Assembly (NCBI GenBank): GCA_001642005.1
Contig: LWCA01000256.1
Location: 1 to 36,106 of the forward strand
Length of the DNA: 36,106 nt
Direction: 5' to 3'
Origin: Intoshia linei
Taxonomy: Eukaryota > Orthonectida > Rhopaluridae
Below are positions 1 to 10,939 of the stretch, in pieces. The stretch's first letter is position 1. Every line of letters starts with the position of its first letter. The notes below the pieces were generated by a model, which made no database searches, was not told the origin of the DNA, and saw only the letters and a program-made list of their open reading frames with translations. The translations under genes and the position numbers were made by a program.

Positions 1-1502
1 TAATACTCTTAGAATTTAAAAAAACAGATTCCAACACTTTTTTAAGTTTTTCAAGACAGATTCAGAATTATAAATTTCACTTTCGAAAATTAACATCTTC
101 AGGGTGCAAACGCTGACATTTCATTATCATTTTATAAATAATTAACTTGCTTTAGTAAATTATGTGTGCTTATTAAATCAATAATGAAATCCCACTAGTA
201 AAAAATATACTATAGGTAAATGTAGCTACTGTTTTATACGCAGTACAAAACAGACAATCTGGTTAGGCTAATATGGTAAGGTATATATTTAATTTTAATT
301 GGCATTTTTCTTTAAAAACAATTTACCAAACAAAATTGACTTAAGATGTAAAAAATAAAATGATTGTCAAAAATTAATTAAATTAGCGACTAATAATGAA
401 ATAACACTTGTTTGGTGTAATAAAATCATAATTTCTTGATAAATGATTAAATAATAAAAAATATGTCTATTAATCGTACAAATACATTGATTCATTTAAA
501 TAAAAACGTTGAGAATATAAATGATTTAAATCAATATTGCAAGAAAGAAAAGTACACATAAAAACACAATATACGTTATACATGATTACAATATGTACAA
601 TGTACATGTGAAAAATAAAAAATAACATTTTACAAACGTTTCAGACAATATACAATATAAAAACACATTAATAAAAGTTAAAAAAAAATAATTAATCAAA
701 ATTGTCCATTTCAAATATTGATTTGATAAAATATAATTAATTGGTTTTACTATTAGTATAAAAGGTAGCTACATGTACATGGGGTAGCTGTCTTGAGATT
801 TGAATCAATTGACTAGATTTTTATATATAGAAAATGTTACAAATGTGACATTTTATTCATTTATCATTCACACTCTATCAATTTGATCAAAACAAAATTG
901 TCGATAAATCCTACAATAAATTAATACACATTAAACCAATACAATCATGTAGGTGGAGTCCTACTAAATGCAGTTAAAATGGATAATTTGACTAAATAAT
1001 AGCGGAAACTATAAAGACATGTACAACTATTGTATACATTATTAATCTTGTAAATATTACTCCGCCCACGAAACATGCCACATCGAATAGATTTATAAAT
1101 TCTAATGCAACTAGTAAATAAATGTCTAGTATACTTACATTAACGCTGATATTGAATAATTTACCAGAATGATAAATTGAAAAATTAAAAAGTGATAAAT
1201 CGATCGATAATACTGACATCCCTATACCATATTACTACAGTCTGCAACAAACCGACAGTCAAAGACGATAAATGATATATAAGGGTAATATAATATAGTA
1301 CCCTGACTATTACAATACAATGTACCAAGAATTCAATTTATACCAATATGGCTCAACTTTCTATCTGACAAGTTAAATTGTCATTTTTTTCATGTACATT
1401 CAAAGTCATCTTAGTTTATACGATTTATTACCGTTATCCTTTTCTAATATCACACATATTAACACATTAATTATTTAAATTAATGATTATAAATTATTTT
1501 AT
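1..1502. other. 5' flank of the Hox gene, no gene seen
   Basis: This is A+T-rich sequence upstream of the Hox start codon. Only short chance ORFs occur and none has recognisable motifs or matching splice signals. It may hold Hox regulatory DNA or a 5' UTR, but I cannot point to a promoter. Around 229-262 there is a degraded copy of the palindromic repeat end (ACTGTTTTATAC...GTACAAAACAG) described for the dispersed family. Confidence 0.4.
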
Positions 1503-4500
1503 ATGAACTCATCCTCTGATTGTAAAAACAAGTGTCAAACTCAAATTTTTAATAATTATGCAGAAAATTCCATAAATAATACTTCATGTAATGTTTATAA
1601 AGATGTCTCAATTATGGATGGTTATTTATTTATGAATTTATTCTTATTAATTTAATTTAATTGCATTTTCATTGTCAGGGGTGGATTCAAGGGGATGCAG
1701 AAAGTTACGTTTGCACCCCTTAAATTTTTAATTGATGTTTTGTAATGTTGTAATGTTAATTTTGGTTAATGAATATATAATACTTCATCCAAGAAGACTG
1801 GACTTAATTGATTTAGGATTATTCAATAAACAAAATTAATTTCCCTTTTTTTGTGCTGATCATTTTTTTATTTTTGAGGAATAAAATACAAATTTGGAAA
1901 CTATTGTATAACAACCTTTAAATGAAATTAAAAGAGACGCTTTAAAATCAAACTAGACGCCTTGATATTAAAAGAGACGTCCCTAAAAATTTTTTCGCCT
2001 TCTGCAAAGTTTAATATTGAACAATATTGTTCGCTTCGCTCGCACCCCATTAACTAGCCTCTTGGCTGAATTATCCTAATTATATAGTTTATAAATTATA
2101 ATTTACATTTATTTATTTTTAGAAAAAATTAAACAATTTAATAATTTAAAAAATTCGTATCAATACAATCAATTTAAAAATAATCCAAATTATCTCAAAA
2201 ATAACTGGAACAATCCATTGGTTTCATCCAAATATGATACAAATCAAAATTTTGGTATACTAATTATCTAAATTGCATAATTCTGGTATTAAAATGTTAA
2301 TATGCGTTGGTAAATGTGACTCTAACGATGCAAATTTCCGAGATTGAAATTTATGATAAAACATTCGATAGAAAAAACTGTTTCAGAATTCGTGTTTTTT
2401 AAAATTTAAACATTCTTCGTTGTTAATAATCGGTTACACACGGAAAGTGTCAGTCGGACACATTAATATTCAATTTTATATAAAATTTCATGATTTTTGC
2501 GTTGTAATTTATTTTAAAAATTAACGGTCCTAGAATTTTAAAAGTCTCAAATTCTATATCCGTTTTTTCTGGTGGGTGTAGTAAAATAATTTTTAATCTC
2601 AGAAATTCGCATTTACATGGTAAAAAGTTGATTTTATTAAATTATTATACATTATTTTGCTTTTTTTTTAATTTTCTATATTTTTTTATATTTACCTCAA
2701 AAATACATCTAAATGCGTCCGCCCTCGGCAGAGCTAGGTATATGAACATAAATGCATGTATTAGGCAACCCTGAACATATCTTAAAATAATATGTTTTTT
2801 GTTATATTAACAGTTATATTTATTTGCTTATAATAGTGTAAATTAATTAAATATTTAACCAATAACATCAAAGCCGAACCTACTATGCCTCGAGACTTCT
2901 TGTAAGTCAAATGCAGGACCTAGCAATATCTCCAAAGATTTGGACTTACAGTTAATATTTGAGACGAAACAGTTCAACCACATGGAAAATATAATATTTT
3001 TAAATGAAAAAATTTGGAAAATAAAATTTTTTCGGGTACGTTTGTTTCTGTTTGACATTTAATGGTCACTTTTATAATTAAAATTATTTTACATTAGTAT
3101 ATTTTTGTTATAGCATCCTAAAAATTAATAAATTTACTGTATAGTATCTAAAAATAGATAATAGAGCTTTAGGGTATAATTTTTGGTTTATACAAATTAG
3201 TTAAGAAAAAATAAATTCTGTTAACATGGAATTTTTCCGTTAAATTAAAATAGAATTTCCGTCAATAAAAAAATTTCTTTAATAATGACTTGACTGTACT
3301 TAGATAATAGTTATCCCCAATTTTGATTATATTTTGTATTTTAGGCCTACAGAATAATCTTGATAAACCCCAAAACCTAAAATGGTCCAATTTCGAAACA
3401 AATTCAAATTGGTTAAATCCATATATGAAAAATGAAAAAAATGACAAATTGACAAATAATTTTGATTTTAATTACAAAAGTTTAACAACATTAGATTCTA
3501 CAACTTCCAACAGTTTACACAATTTGAACAATTTTTATACTACAAGTTCTAGATTAAAATGTAATCTCAATTCCAATTCATTTTACAAATCATTGTATTC
3601 AAATATTCAACCTTCAACAAATGAAAATTTTTCCAATTTTCTTTTATCTTATGCAGACTGCGACAAAAATACAACAAATAATGTGTCTCATTCGCTCAAT
3701 TTAAACAAATTTAATGAAAAATGTATAAATTACAAAACTACAAATGATTCTATATCTCAATTTAATTTATCTAAACTAAATTCAAAAATTGTTGAACCAG
3801 ATAGTCCAGCAAAGGATAATAATGAATATAAATCGCCAAATTTTGTTTATCCTTGGATGAAACGTGCTTATAATGGAGTCGGTAATTTATCAAAATTAAA
3901 ACATTACATTTTAAAGTTCAAAAAATCAATTTGCACCTCTAATATTCGGTTTTTAATAAATATGTATTATTATGCTAATAAATTTCAATTAACATGTAAA
4001 TCAGGGGTCGGCAACCAGTGACCCGCGGACCAAAAGAAATAATATTTATAATATAATAATTTTGGTCGCACTTTGAGTAAATAGGAACATTATTTATTTT
4101 TCAATTTTTCAAGTTTCAAACACTGTTTTAAACATTTTATATTATAATGGGTTCATTATAATCATTTTAATAATGAATTTTCAAATCGTCCTGAATTTAT
4201 CTTGTTGAATATATTAGAAACGATTCACTTAAGTTAAAATTGAAATTTATTATGTTTAAATTTTCAAAAACGGGACCCTTAGAATTTTTTGGTATAAAAA
4301 ATTGACCCATGTGATGTAAGAAGTTGCTTACCGCTAATATAAATAATATATTAATGAAACTAAAAACACGAAAATTGCATTTTTTCAAATTTCAAATTCT
4401 AGGGATATTTCATTAAAAAAAGAAGGGTAATTTGTGGTTTTGGACCTGAGATATATTTTTTTTAAATTTAAATTTATGATCATGTTTATGATTTTAAAAT

Positions 4501-7091
4501 CCGCATCAGCGTATATATTTTTTTAAATTCTCCAACTTGTTTGATTTTCAAAAAAAAAGACAATTGGGGTTTTTGACCAGTAAGATCTGAGTTTAGGAGG
4601 TCGAAATTTATTTTACGAACACCCCATAAAAAACTGTAATTGAAATGTCAACTTTATAAAATTCTAAGACGGGTAGTTATTTAAATAAAGTTGAACACAC
4701 ACACACAAACAAAAATCGCGTAGTATTATATAAGTTGGGATTAATCATTATTAACGATATTTATGGTTGTATTTAGTTAATAATTATTAACTAACAAAAA
4801 AAGTTATGATTGTGTGATTATTGTTAATGTGTAATTAACTAATTTTTGACTAAGCTTGACGATGCACAAATTTATATTATATTTTAAAGGTAATACGACA
4901 ACAGACCCAAATTATAAAAGATCACGTACATCATACACTAGATATCAAGTTTTAGAACTTGAAAAGGAATTTCATTATAATCGTTATTTGAGCCGTCGGC
5001 GTCGTATCGAAGTGGCACAAACGTTGAAATTAACGGAAAGACAAATTAAAATTTGGTTTCAGGTAATAAATAATCTATTTTAAAAAACAGGCCACCTTAG
5101 CCACCGGGGTCTGAGTTTGACAATTTAAATTTGATACCCAAAGTAGTTACTGAAATATACTTTTTTTAATTAACAAAAGTAGTAAAAATAAAACGTGTAA
5201 CAAAAATATCAATTAAAATTATTTCATTTAAAGAATGCCGTTTAAATTTTACAAAAATAATTAATATTGAATTCGCGGTGAGCATTTAAAGTACCTCTTA
5301 TAATGAAGCTATATGTAATAAAAATGCTGCAGATATTATTATTTCAAATATATGATGTTTATAACAATATACAAGGAGATATAAAAGAGTCGTATTTAAA
5401 AAATCTGTTAAATATTTTATACTGCCATTAAACTTTCCGGTATTGGCAGATGTTGTATCATAACAGTACTATAACTTTCTCGTCTATTTTCCATTGCTTC
5501 AGAAGATTGTATACTGTTTTGGCAGTAGTAATACACTTATCATCGTTCTATATCAATACCTAATTCTAATTCCTGTTTGAAAATTAATGAATTCAATATT
5601 ATCAAAATGTGTTAGATTGATCATCTTTTGCGACTGAAAAATATTATCTAATTTATTACAATATACTTGAGCTTTAGGTACTGTTGGACCTTGTAAAATA
5701 ATTCGATATTCACCGAACAATTTGTTGATTTTACATTTAATTGTAATTAATTATGTCATATTTAAGCCATTTTTAATATAAATGGAAAAAACTTCTTTCA
5801 ATATTTGTCGAAATGGGCGTACCTTCTTTTGTTCTTTTAACCATAATAAACTCTGCAATACATTTCTTACTGTAGGTATTTTCCTATTATTAAAATTAAA
5901 TGAAATATAACTTCCAATGATAATGTTTTCATTTTTTTGAGACATTTTAAAATGATTGAAGGATAAATTAGTGTAAAATATAATTTTTTTTCATTGTAAA
6001 GATTAAAACGTACAGCGCGAATTCGTTTATTATTATTTTTATAAATTTTTTACGGCCATATGCCTAAAAAAATATTTTAATTCAATTTAAATCTACACGT
6101 TTATCAAAAACGAAAAAAAAAACAAAAAAAGTTGACACCCTACTGTACAGTATATATAGGGTTACCAACATTAAGTTATTCTCAGCCCGAATTTTTGAGC
6201 GAAGCCCAAAATTTGGCTGAAGCGCAGCGAAACGTGTTATTTTTTTGTCATTTAAAAAAAATAATAACAATTTACACATTTTATACATCAAATACAGTCA
6301 CTTATTCATCTAATATGAATAAAATATGTCTGATCTTATGATTTTGATTGAAATGATTAAATTACCATGAGAAATATCACTTAACCCTGAGCCCTGAGTT
6401 GAATTTGAAAACCCGAAGTCTCAGGGGGAAAATAACGTAGTTGGCAACCCTAAGTATATATGTTGTCAATGGTAACTCTCTTTGAGGTTTATTACTTCTT
6501 TTTTAAATGAATACATCCCTACTAATTTATAAAATAAATCTAATGAAATTATGACTTAAACCAGGGGCAGTAACCAGTGCTCCAAAAAATAATTTTGGTT
6601 CCTCTTTGACTAAATAGTTAAATTATTTATTGATAAATTTTTCAACTTTTAAACATTTAAACACCGTTTTAAACATTTTATACTATAATTGGCTCATTAT
6701 AATCATTTTAATTCTGAATTTTCAGATCACCCTGGATATTATTTTGTTAAATATACTAGAACCGTTTCTTTTCAAATAAAATTGAAATGTGTCATGAGTG
6801 TAAATTTTTATAACAAGTGTATAATTTTTTGACATAAAAAAGGGCCGACAATACAGAAAAGTTTTCCGACCCCTGACTTAAATGTTTAAAACTAAGCAAG
6901 TTATCCATTTCTGGTGTAGAACAGAAAAGGGGTTCTTGTGTTTGACAATGTTTATTACTTTGGAAACGCAGGAATAAATAATTGTAAAAAATTATACAAA
7001 AAATAAATAAAAATTTTAGAATAGACGCATGAAATGGAAAAAAGATCACAATTTACCAAATTCAAAATTAACCAACAACAATTCTGCATAA
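1503..7091 (+). CDS. Hox4/Deformed-class homeobox transcription factor, 5 exons
   Basis: Exons: 1503-1620, 2123-2254, 3345-3881, 4890-5062, 7020-7091. Phases agree at every junction (1,1,1,0), giving 343 residues. The product should be a nuclear sequence-specific DNA-binding protein that patterns the body axis. Seen: a long Asn/Ser-rich N-terminus; the hexapeptide YPWM at residues 252-255 (PBC/Exd cofactor contact); a 15-residue linker; and a 60-residue homeodomain at 271-330 with [23 protein letters not shown] and, across the last junction, [14 protein letters not shown]. The flank after the homeodomain, DHNLPNSK, matches the Hox4/Dfd signature DHKLPNTK, as do Q50 and R5. A stop follows soon after, as is usual for the class. 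The last intron (5063-7019) cuts between homeodomain residues Q50 and N51, inside the recognition helix. Exon 1 is the least certain part: its donor is GTTATT, and it was chosen because a 39-codon ATG-started ORF ends there in the required phase. Introns 1, 3 and 4 carry transposon-like repeats. Confidence 0.93.
1676..2088. repeat. Probable degenerate hAT-like element in Hox intron 1
   Basis: The left end reads CAGGGGTGGATTCA. Near 2068 the complementary TGAATTATCCTA is a partial inverted match. Internal GC-richer patches (TTCGCTTCGCTCGCACCCC near 2030) contrast with the surrounding A+T-rich DNA. I could not find a matching target-site duplication, so the borders and class are tentative. Confidence 0.35.
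2330..2740. repeat. Dispersed-family fragment in Hox intron 2
   Basis: It contains GCCCTCGGCAGAGCTAGGTA at 2721-2740, nearly identical to 19936-19954. It also has the 3'-end-like string CGGTTACACACGG followed by TTCAATTTTATATA near 2441-2483, similar to 27928-27963. The middle has the unit motif AACGGTCCTAGAATTTTAAA, which is also seen near 18950. It is diverged and possibly composite. Confidence 0.45.
4002..4336. mobile_element. hAT-type MITE, copy 1 (Hox intron 3)
   Basis: The left terminus is CAGGGGTCGGCAACC. The right terminus GTTGCTTACCGCTA is a degenerate inverse of it. It is flanked by ATGTAAAT (3994-4001) and ATATAAAT (4337-4344), a 7/8 match consistent with an 8-bp target duplication. 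Most of the interior aligns by eye with 6562-6875, for example AAACATTTTATAxTATAAT followed by TCATTATAATCATTTTAAT. It has no coding capacity, so it would depend on a transposase encoded elsewhere. Confidence 0.75.
4400..4735 (+). repeat. Dispersed-family copy, 3' part (Hox intron 3)
   Basis: The stretch from TTGTTTGATTTTCAAAA (about 4537) through GACAATTGGGGTTTTTGACC to the CA-rich end AACACACACACACAAACAAA matches 8636-8815 on the same strand and 19446-19620 on the opposite strand. It starts almost directly after the hAT-type copy 1. Confidence 0.7.
6157..6452. mobile_element. hAT-type MITE with perfect 8-bp duplication (Hox intron 4)
   Basis: The terminal inverted repeats are TAGGGTTACCAAC at the left and the inverse of TAGGGTTGCCAAC at the right. 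Similarity continues inward for about 35 bp (TTATTCTCAGCCCGAA against TTATTTTCCCCCTGAGACTT). The flanks are identical: AGTATATA at 6149-6156 and at 6453-6460. An 8-bp duplication with TAGGG-type ends is typical of hAT elements. The element is 296 bp with no ORF of note. Confidence 0.82.
6562..6875. mobile_element. hAT-type MITE, copy 2 (Hox intron 4)
   Basis: It begins CAGGGGCAGTAACC and ends CCGACCCCTG, with inverted termini of the CAGGGGTCGG type. The flanks are ACTTAAAC (6554-6561) and ACTTAAAT (6876-6883), a 7/8 match. The interior matches the copy at 4002-4336, so both are members of one family. The insertion lies about 150 bp upstream of the last Hox exon. Confidence 0.82.
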
Positions 7092-7660
7092 TGAATAATT
7101 AAAACTATTTTCAATTTTATTATTGTAAATTTTTCATCAATTATGTTATCTATATTTAAAATTATTAAATCATTTATTTTTACATATCAAAAAAAATATA
7201 TTATCCATTTTCATTTTGAATATCATTCAGTGATCACTTTATAAACATGACAAATAGATACTAGTTACTAGTACGTATAAAGAACATAAATATCTTACAA
7301 TGTGATTTGCCACTATTGCAACAAAACAAAGCGTGCATCTAAAAGAGTAGATATAAGCACTGCGCCGTATATTACCGCCTGGCATATGATTAATAAATTA
7401 AAATTTTATAAAATCTGTTAATGATTCTAGAATCTATATAAAATGTCGAAACATTATATATTTGTAATAAAAAGTTGTTATTATATTGGTTTAACGCTAA
7501 TAGTCATTAGGTCCGAAAAAATGAAAAATAAAAACAAACAATACTAAAATTGTAGCAGATGACGTACAATATGCAAGTGATGTTTTGTTTATTTTACGAC
7601 AAAACGTTTTCAGCAGATGTGATAATGAAATAATAACATTACATTATCATCCTCACTACA
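7092..7660. other. Hox-innexin intergenic spacer
   Basis: This is A+T-rich sequence between the Hox stop and the innexin start on the same strand. It must contain the Hox 3' UTR and the innexin promoter, but I see no clear regulatory motif and no further coding sequence. Confidence 0.4.
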
Positions 7661-10390
7661 ATGGTAATAAAATCTATATTCCGAAAAGTTGGAAAATTTT
7701 TTTTCCTAAAAAATAATAAAAATTGTGACAAATTCGATAATTTATGCTTTCGAGTGACTCCAATATTTCTGGTAATTAAAAAATTGTATCTTTATTCATC
7801 TTTCAACTTATTTAGTTTTTGTCATGCATGATTGTTATTTTCGGGAAACAGTTTTATATATCAAAATTGGAATGTTGGACACCAGCAGAATGGACATCTA
7901 GTATGAATGATTTTGCAATGAATGATTGTTGGGTAAGAAGTACATATTTCGTTCCTTTTGAAGATTCGTTTCCTAATCAACACAAAAAAATTCCAAGACT
8001 TCAGTATTACCAATGGACAGCGTAATACATTCATTATTTAAATTTTAAAATATCAATATAAATAAATCTCGATGAATCATTAACTAACTTGACTGTTATG
8101 GACTTTGTACAAACAGCAATTAGTTCTCCGAGAGAGATCTTTATAATTCTACCAAAAAAATAAATTCAAAAAAATCTCACTTAAAAATTCTAGGATTCAC
8201 TATTATCATTTTTTAAAAAAATGGTAATCTCTGGTTTTGATCGTTAAAATAAACTTTTTTTTGAAGATGTGATTTTGATAATGTTTATGAATTTAAAAAT
8301 TATCCCATTTTTATGTTTCCAAAATTCTAGGACTTTTTTATTTTTAACAAAAAGTATAATTTGAGGTTTTAGTAGTGAAGATATAAGATTTTGAAATTGA
8401 AATGTATCATAATGTTGATGATTTTAAAATCTTTATCATATTTTATATTTTTTATAAGTCTAGGACTCGTTAGATTTTAAAATAAGGATACTTTGTGTTT
8501 TTAACATTGAAGGGATCAATTTCTCAAAATGAAATTTGTGGTAAAACGTCACTCTCGAAAGCGGTTATATAAATATGGATTTTTAAAACTAGACGCCTCT
8601 TACTTTCTTAAATAAATTTAATTTAAATTCTCGAATTTGTTTGATTTTCAAAAAAGGACAATTGGGCTTTTTGACCCGTAAAATGTGAGTTTGGGAGGTT
8701 GAAATTTATCTTACGTTTACCTCCAGATAAAAACTAATAGAATTGTGGACTTTATATAATTCTAAGACTGGTAGTTATTGGAATAAACGGTAACAGACAA
8801 ACAAAGCATATTATATACAATGTAAGTAAGGATGTATGACATACATTGTATGTAGTGTATTTAATATACAATTCAAAAAGTCATAATAAAACATTTAGAA
8901 TTATTCTATGTACAATTGGAGTATTTATGTATTCAACTCAATTTATATGGACTTATATTACGCACGACATACCCATTAAAATAAGTAAAATGTCTAAAAA
9001 ACCAAAAACGGGATTAATAAGATTTAATCCACAACCAACAGATAAAGATTATAAAGATGAAACTGGATTTTGCTATTCATTACTATCAAAAAATAACATG
9101 CAAAACCTTGAAAATAAAACCTTTAAATGTAACTTTGATTCAATTAAATCAATACTAAAATCGGACAAATCTGCATTTCATATTTACAAGTATATTTATT
9201 TCATAATTTGTTTACTACTAAACTCATTAATATCAAATTAAATAGTTTTATAAAATTAATAAAACTATAAATGTATTAATTTATGCTTTTAGTTATTTAA
9301 AAAATAAAGACAAATCAAAAAAATACTCGATCCATTTAAGACATGTATTTTTCAAAACATTATGCATGCTTGCAATAATAATTCAGTTTGGATTCTTAAT
9401 TTGGATATTTGGATTAGACTATATGGATTTTGGATTTACGCAAATTATAACTCTTTTCAGAAATACTGCCAGTACTCATAATCTTTTTCCAAAAACCACA
9501 TTTTGTGATATTGAAATAAAGAGACTAGGAAATAACCATGTAGAAAGCATGCAATGTGCCTTACCTTTAAATTTATTGAATGAAAAGATATTTTTATTTT
9601 ATTGGTTTTGGTGCTATTTTCTTTTATTTGTTATTTTAATTGGAATTATCAATACACTATTTGTCTGTGGCAAAATTGAAACAAAAAAATTATACAAGTC
9701 CATTTTTGGAGATGATGTAAATAATTATCAAAAAAAATTAGACGACTGTGGATTAAATGACAAGGATTTCAAGTACATGATTAGTATTGCTAGTAATCAT
9801 ATCCACAAATATGACATTTTTATCATTCTAAGAGATGTCATAATTTTAAAAGGTATTTTTATGTTTATTAATCACTAACTTGACTGTTATGTACTTAGTA
9901 CAAACAGTAATAAAGTGACCCAAATTTTTCTAAATTAAGGATTTAAAAAAAATATTTTTCAAGATCAACCATTGTTCGTGTTAAATGTAAACTATACGTC
10001 TATACCCGTGAAGAGGAAGCTATGGGTTATATGGCATTACGCACTGTCTAAGAAAAATTTTTTGAGGAACCTATTTTTTATTTTCGGAGGGAAGGATAAG
10101 TATTAGAATTAATAGGGGTCTTAAGGCTCTGTAAGAAAACGAAAACGAATACTAAATATTACATTTTTATTTTAAAAATTTGTGGGTATCTATTATTATT
10201 TGAATTTGGAATACACTCAATAACATTTCAGAACCCTAAACTAGAATTTACCATCATAAAATATTGAAAAAAAATTATAGATTGGTTCATCACAAGTAAG
10301 GAATACAAAACAAGTAAAAAATTTAGCGATAGAGATTATGAAACCTATTTCAATATATACAGCATTCTTGAAGAAATTAAAAAAAAATAA
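7661..10390 (+). CDS. Innexin (gap-junction channel subunit), 5 exons
   Basis: Exons: 7661-7771, 7816-8021, 8881-9189, 9293-9852, 10281-10390; phases 0,2,2,1; 431 residues. Innexins are four-pass plasma-membrane proteins that form invertebrate gap junctions and hemichannels. Seen: CDKFDNLCFRVTPIFL leading into TM1; the first extracellular loop with KLECWTPAEW and NDCWVRSTYF (two Cys, residues 57 and 75); the family hallmark YYQW (101-104) before TM2; TM3; the second loop with FPKTTFCDIEIKRLG and QCALPLNLLNEK (two Cys); TM4 with FYWFWCYF; and a cytoplasmic tail ending YNIYSILEEIKKK-like. The two-plus-two cysteine layout is canonical. Intron 1 is only 44 nt. Intron 2 (8022-8880) is mostly a dispersed repeat, and intron 4 also starts with one. 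The start of exon 3 (acceptor after 8880) has a weak pyrimidine tract and was chosen by phase and by the hydrophobic TM2. The family is certain; the subtype cannot be judged. Confidence 0.93.
8083..8825 (+). repeat. Dispersed-family copy B filling innexin intron 2
   Basis: It starts with the palindromic end TTGACTGTTATGGAC...GTACAAACAGC. It contains several degenerate internal units (AAATTCTAGGACTTTTT..., then a GTGGTTTTGA-like string). It ends with GACAATTGGGCTTTTTGACC and GTAACAGACAAACAAAG. The copy at 19436-19990 has the same order of parts on the other strand. No protein-coding region is visible, so I treat it as a non-autonomous element. Confidence 0.68.
9873..9960 (+). repeat. 5' end fragment of dispersed family (innexin intron 4)
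   Basis: The string AACTTGACTGTTATGTACTT followed by AGTACAAACAG is the palindromic 5' end of the family. It begins about 20 bp after the exon-4 splice donor. Similarity to the other copies fades after about 90 bp. Confidence 0.6.
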
Positions 10391-10484
10391 AAAAATTAAT
10401 ACGTGTATTCAATGTTAATAAATTAATTCAACAAGACTTTTTTCAAGTAACCATACTTTTTTTTCAATGATTTGTACTTGACAA

Positions 10485-10931
10485 TTACAGCAATCTATTG
10501 GTATACTATAAAAAAGAACAAAAACAAGAGTCAATCTAATTAATCAATAATAATATATAATTATAATACATTTTATTATAAAAATACACTATTTAAAATG
10601 TACCTTTAAATAATAATTAACACGTAAAATATCCAAATTAACTGACTTGATTGTAATTAATAATGGACCAATATCTGTTTTCATTATCTGCTTGCATTTT
10701 TTGTTTATTTTTGATCCTAAGATGATAAAATCATAATCGAATTATTATATTCTGATGGATACTTAAGTTGTTTTCAATGTACAAACAAAATATTATACCT
10801 TTAGAAAAAAATAAAACTTTTTTCGATTTAATTATTTTCTTACTTGTTATAAAGTGTGAAATTCTATAAAATGTAATTGTAGGAATTACAGTGAATGGAG
10901 TTTTATTTTGATATGCAACATTAACATTCAT
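10485..10931 (-). CDS. Small spliced gene of unknown function (tentative)
   Basis: A possible four-exon minus-strand gene: 10844-10931, 10763-10798, 10604-10716, 10485-10505, with phases 1,1,0 and 85 residues. The start reads MNVNVAYQNKTPFTVIPTI and exon 3 encodes KTDIGPLLITIKSVNLDIL. The donors GTAAGA, GTATCC and GTACAT and T-rich acceptors support splicing. A different reading of the last exon is also open and would give a Cys-rich tail (IPIDCCNCQVQIIEKK), but it needs a poor donor upstream. I do not recognise a family. Each exon is short, so this could be a chance assembly in A+T-rich DNA. Confidence 0.35.
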
Positions 10932-10939
10932 GTATATTT

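Noticed and set aside
992-1219. 75-codon minus-strand ORF
   Set aside because: It is hydrophobic and A+T-rich, with no motif, no splice partner and no conserved pattern. It is likely chance.
5751-5945. 64-codon minus-strand ORF within Hox intron 4 ([20 protein letters not shown])
   Set aside because: It looks somewhat protein-like, but no domain and no flanking exons could be found, and nearby DNA is repeat-rich. It may be a transposon relic.
6132-6341. 69-codon plus-strand ORF overlapping the TAGGG-ended MITE
   Set aside because: Its frame runs through the MITE terminus and the opposite strand is also open there. This is a by-product of the repeat.
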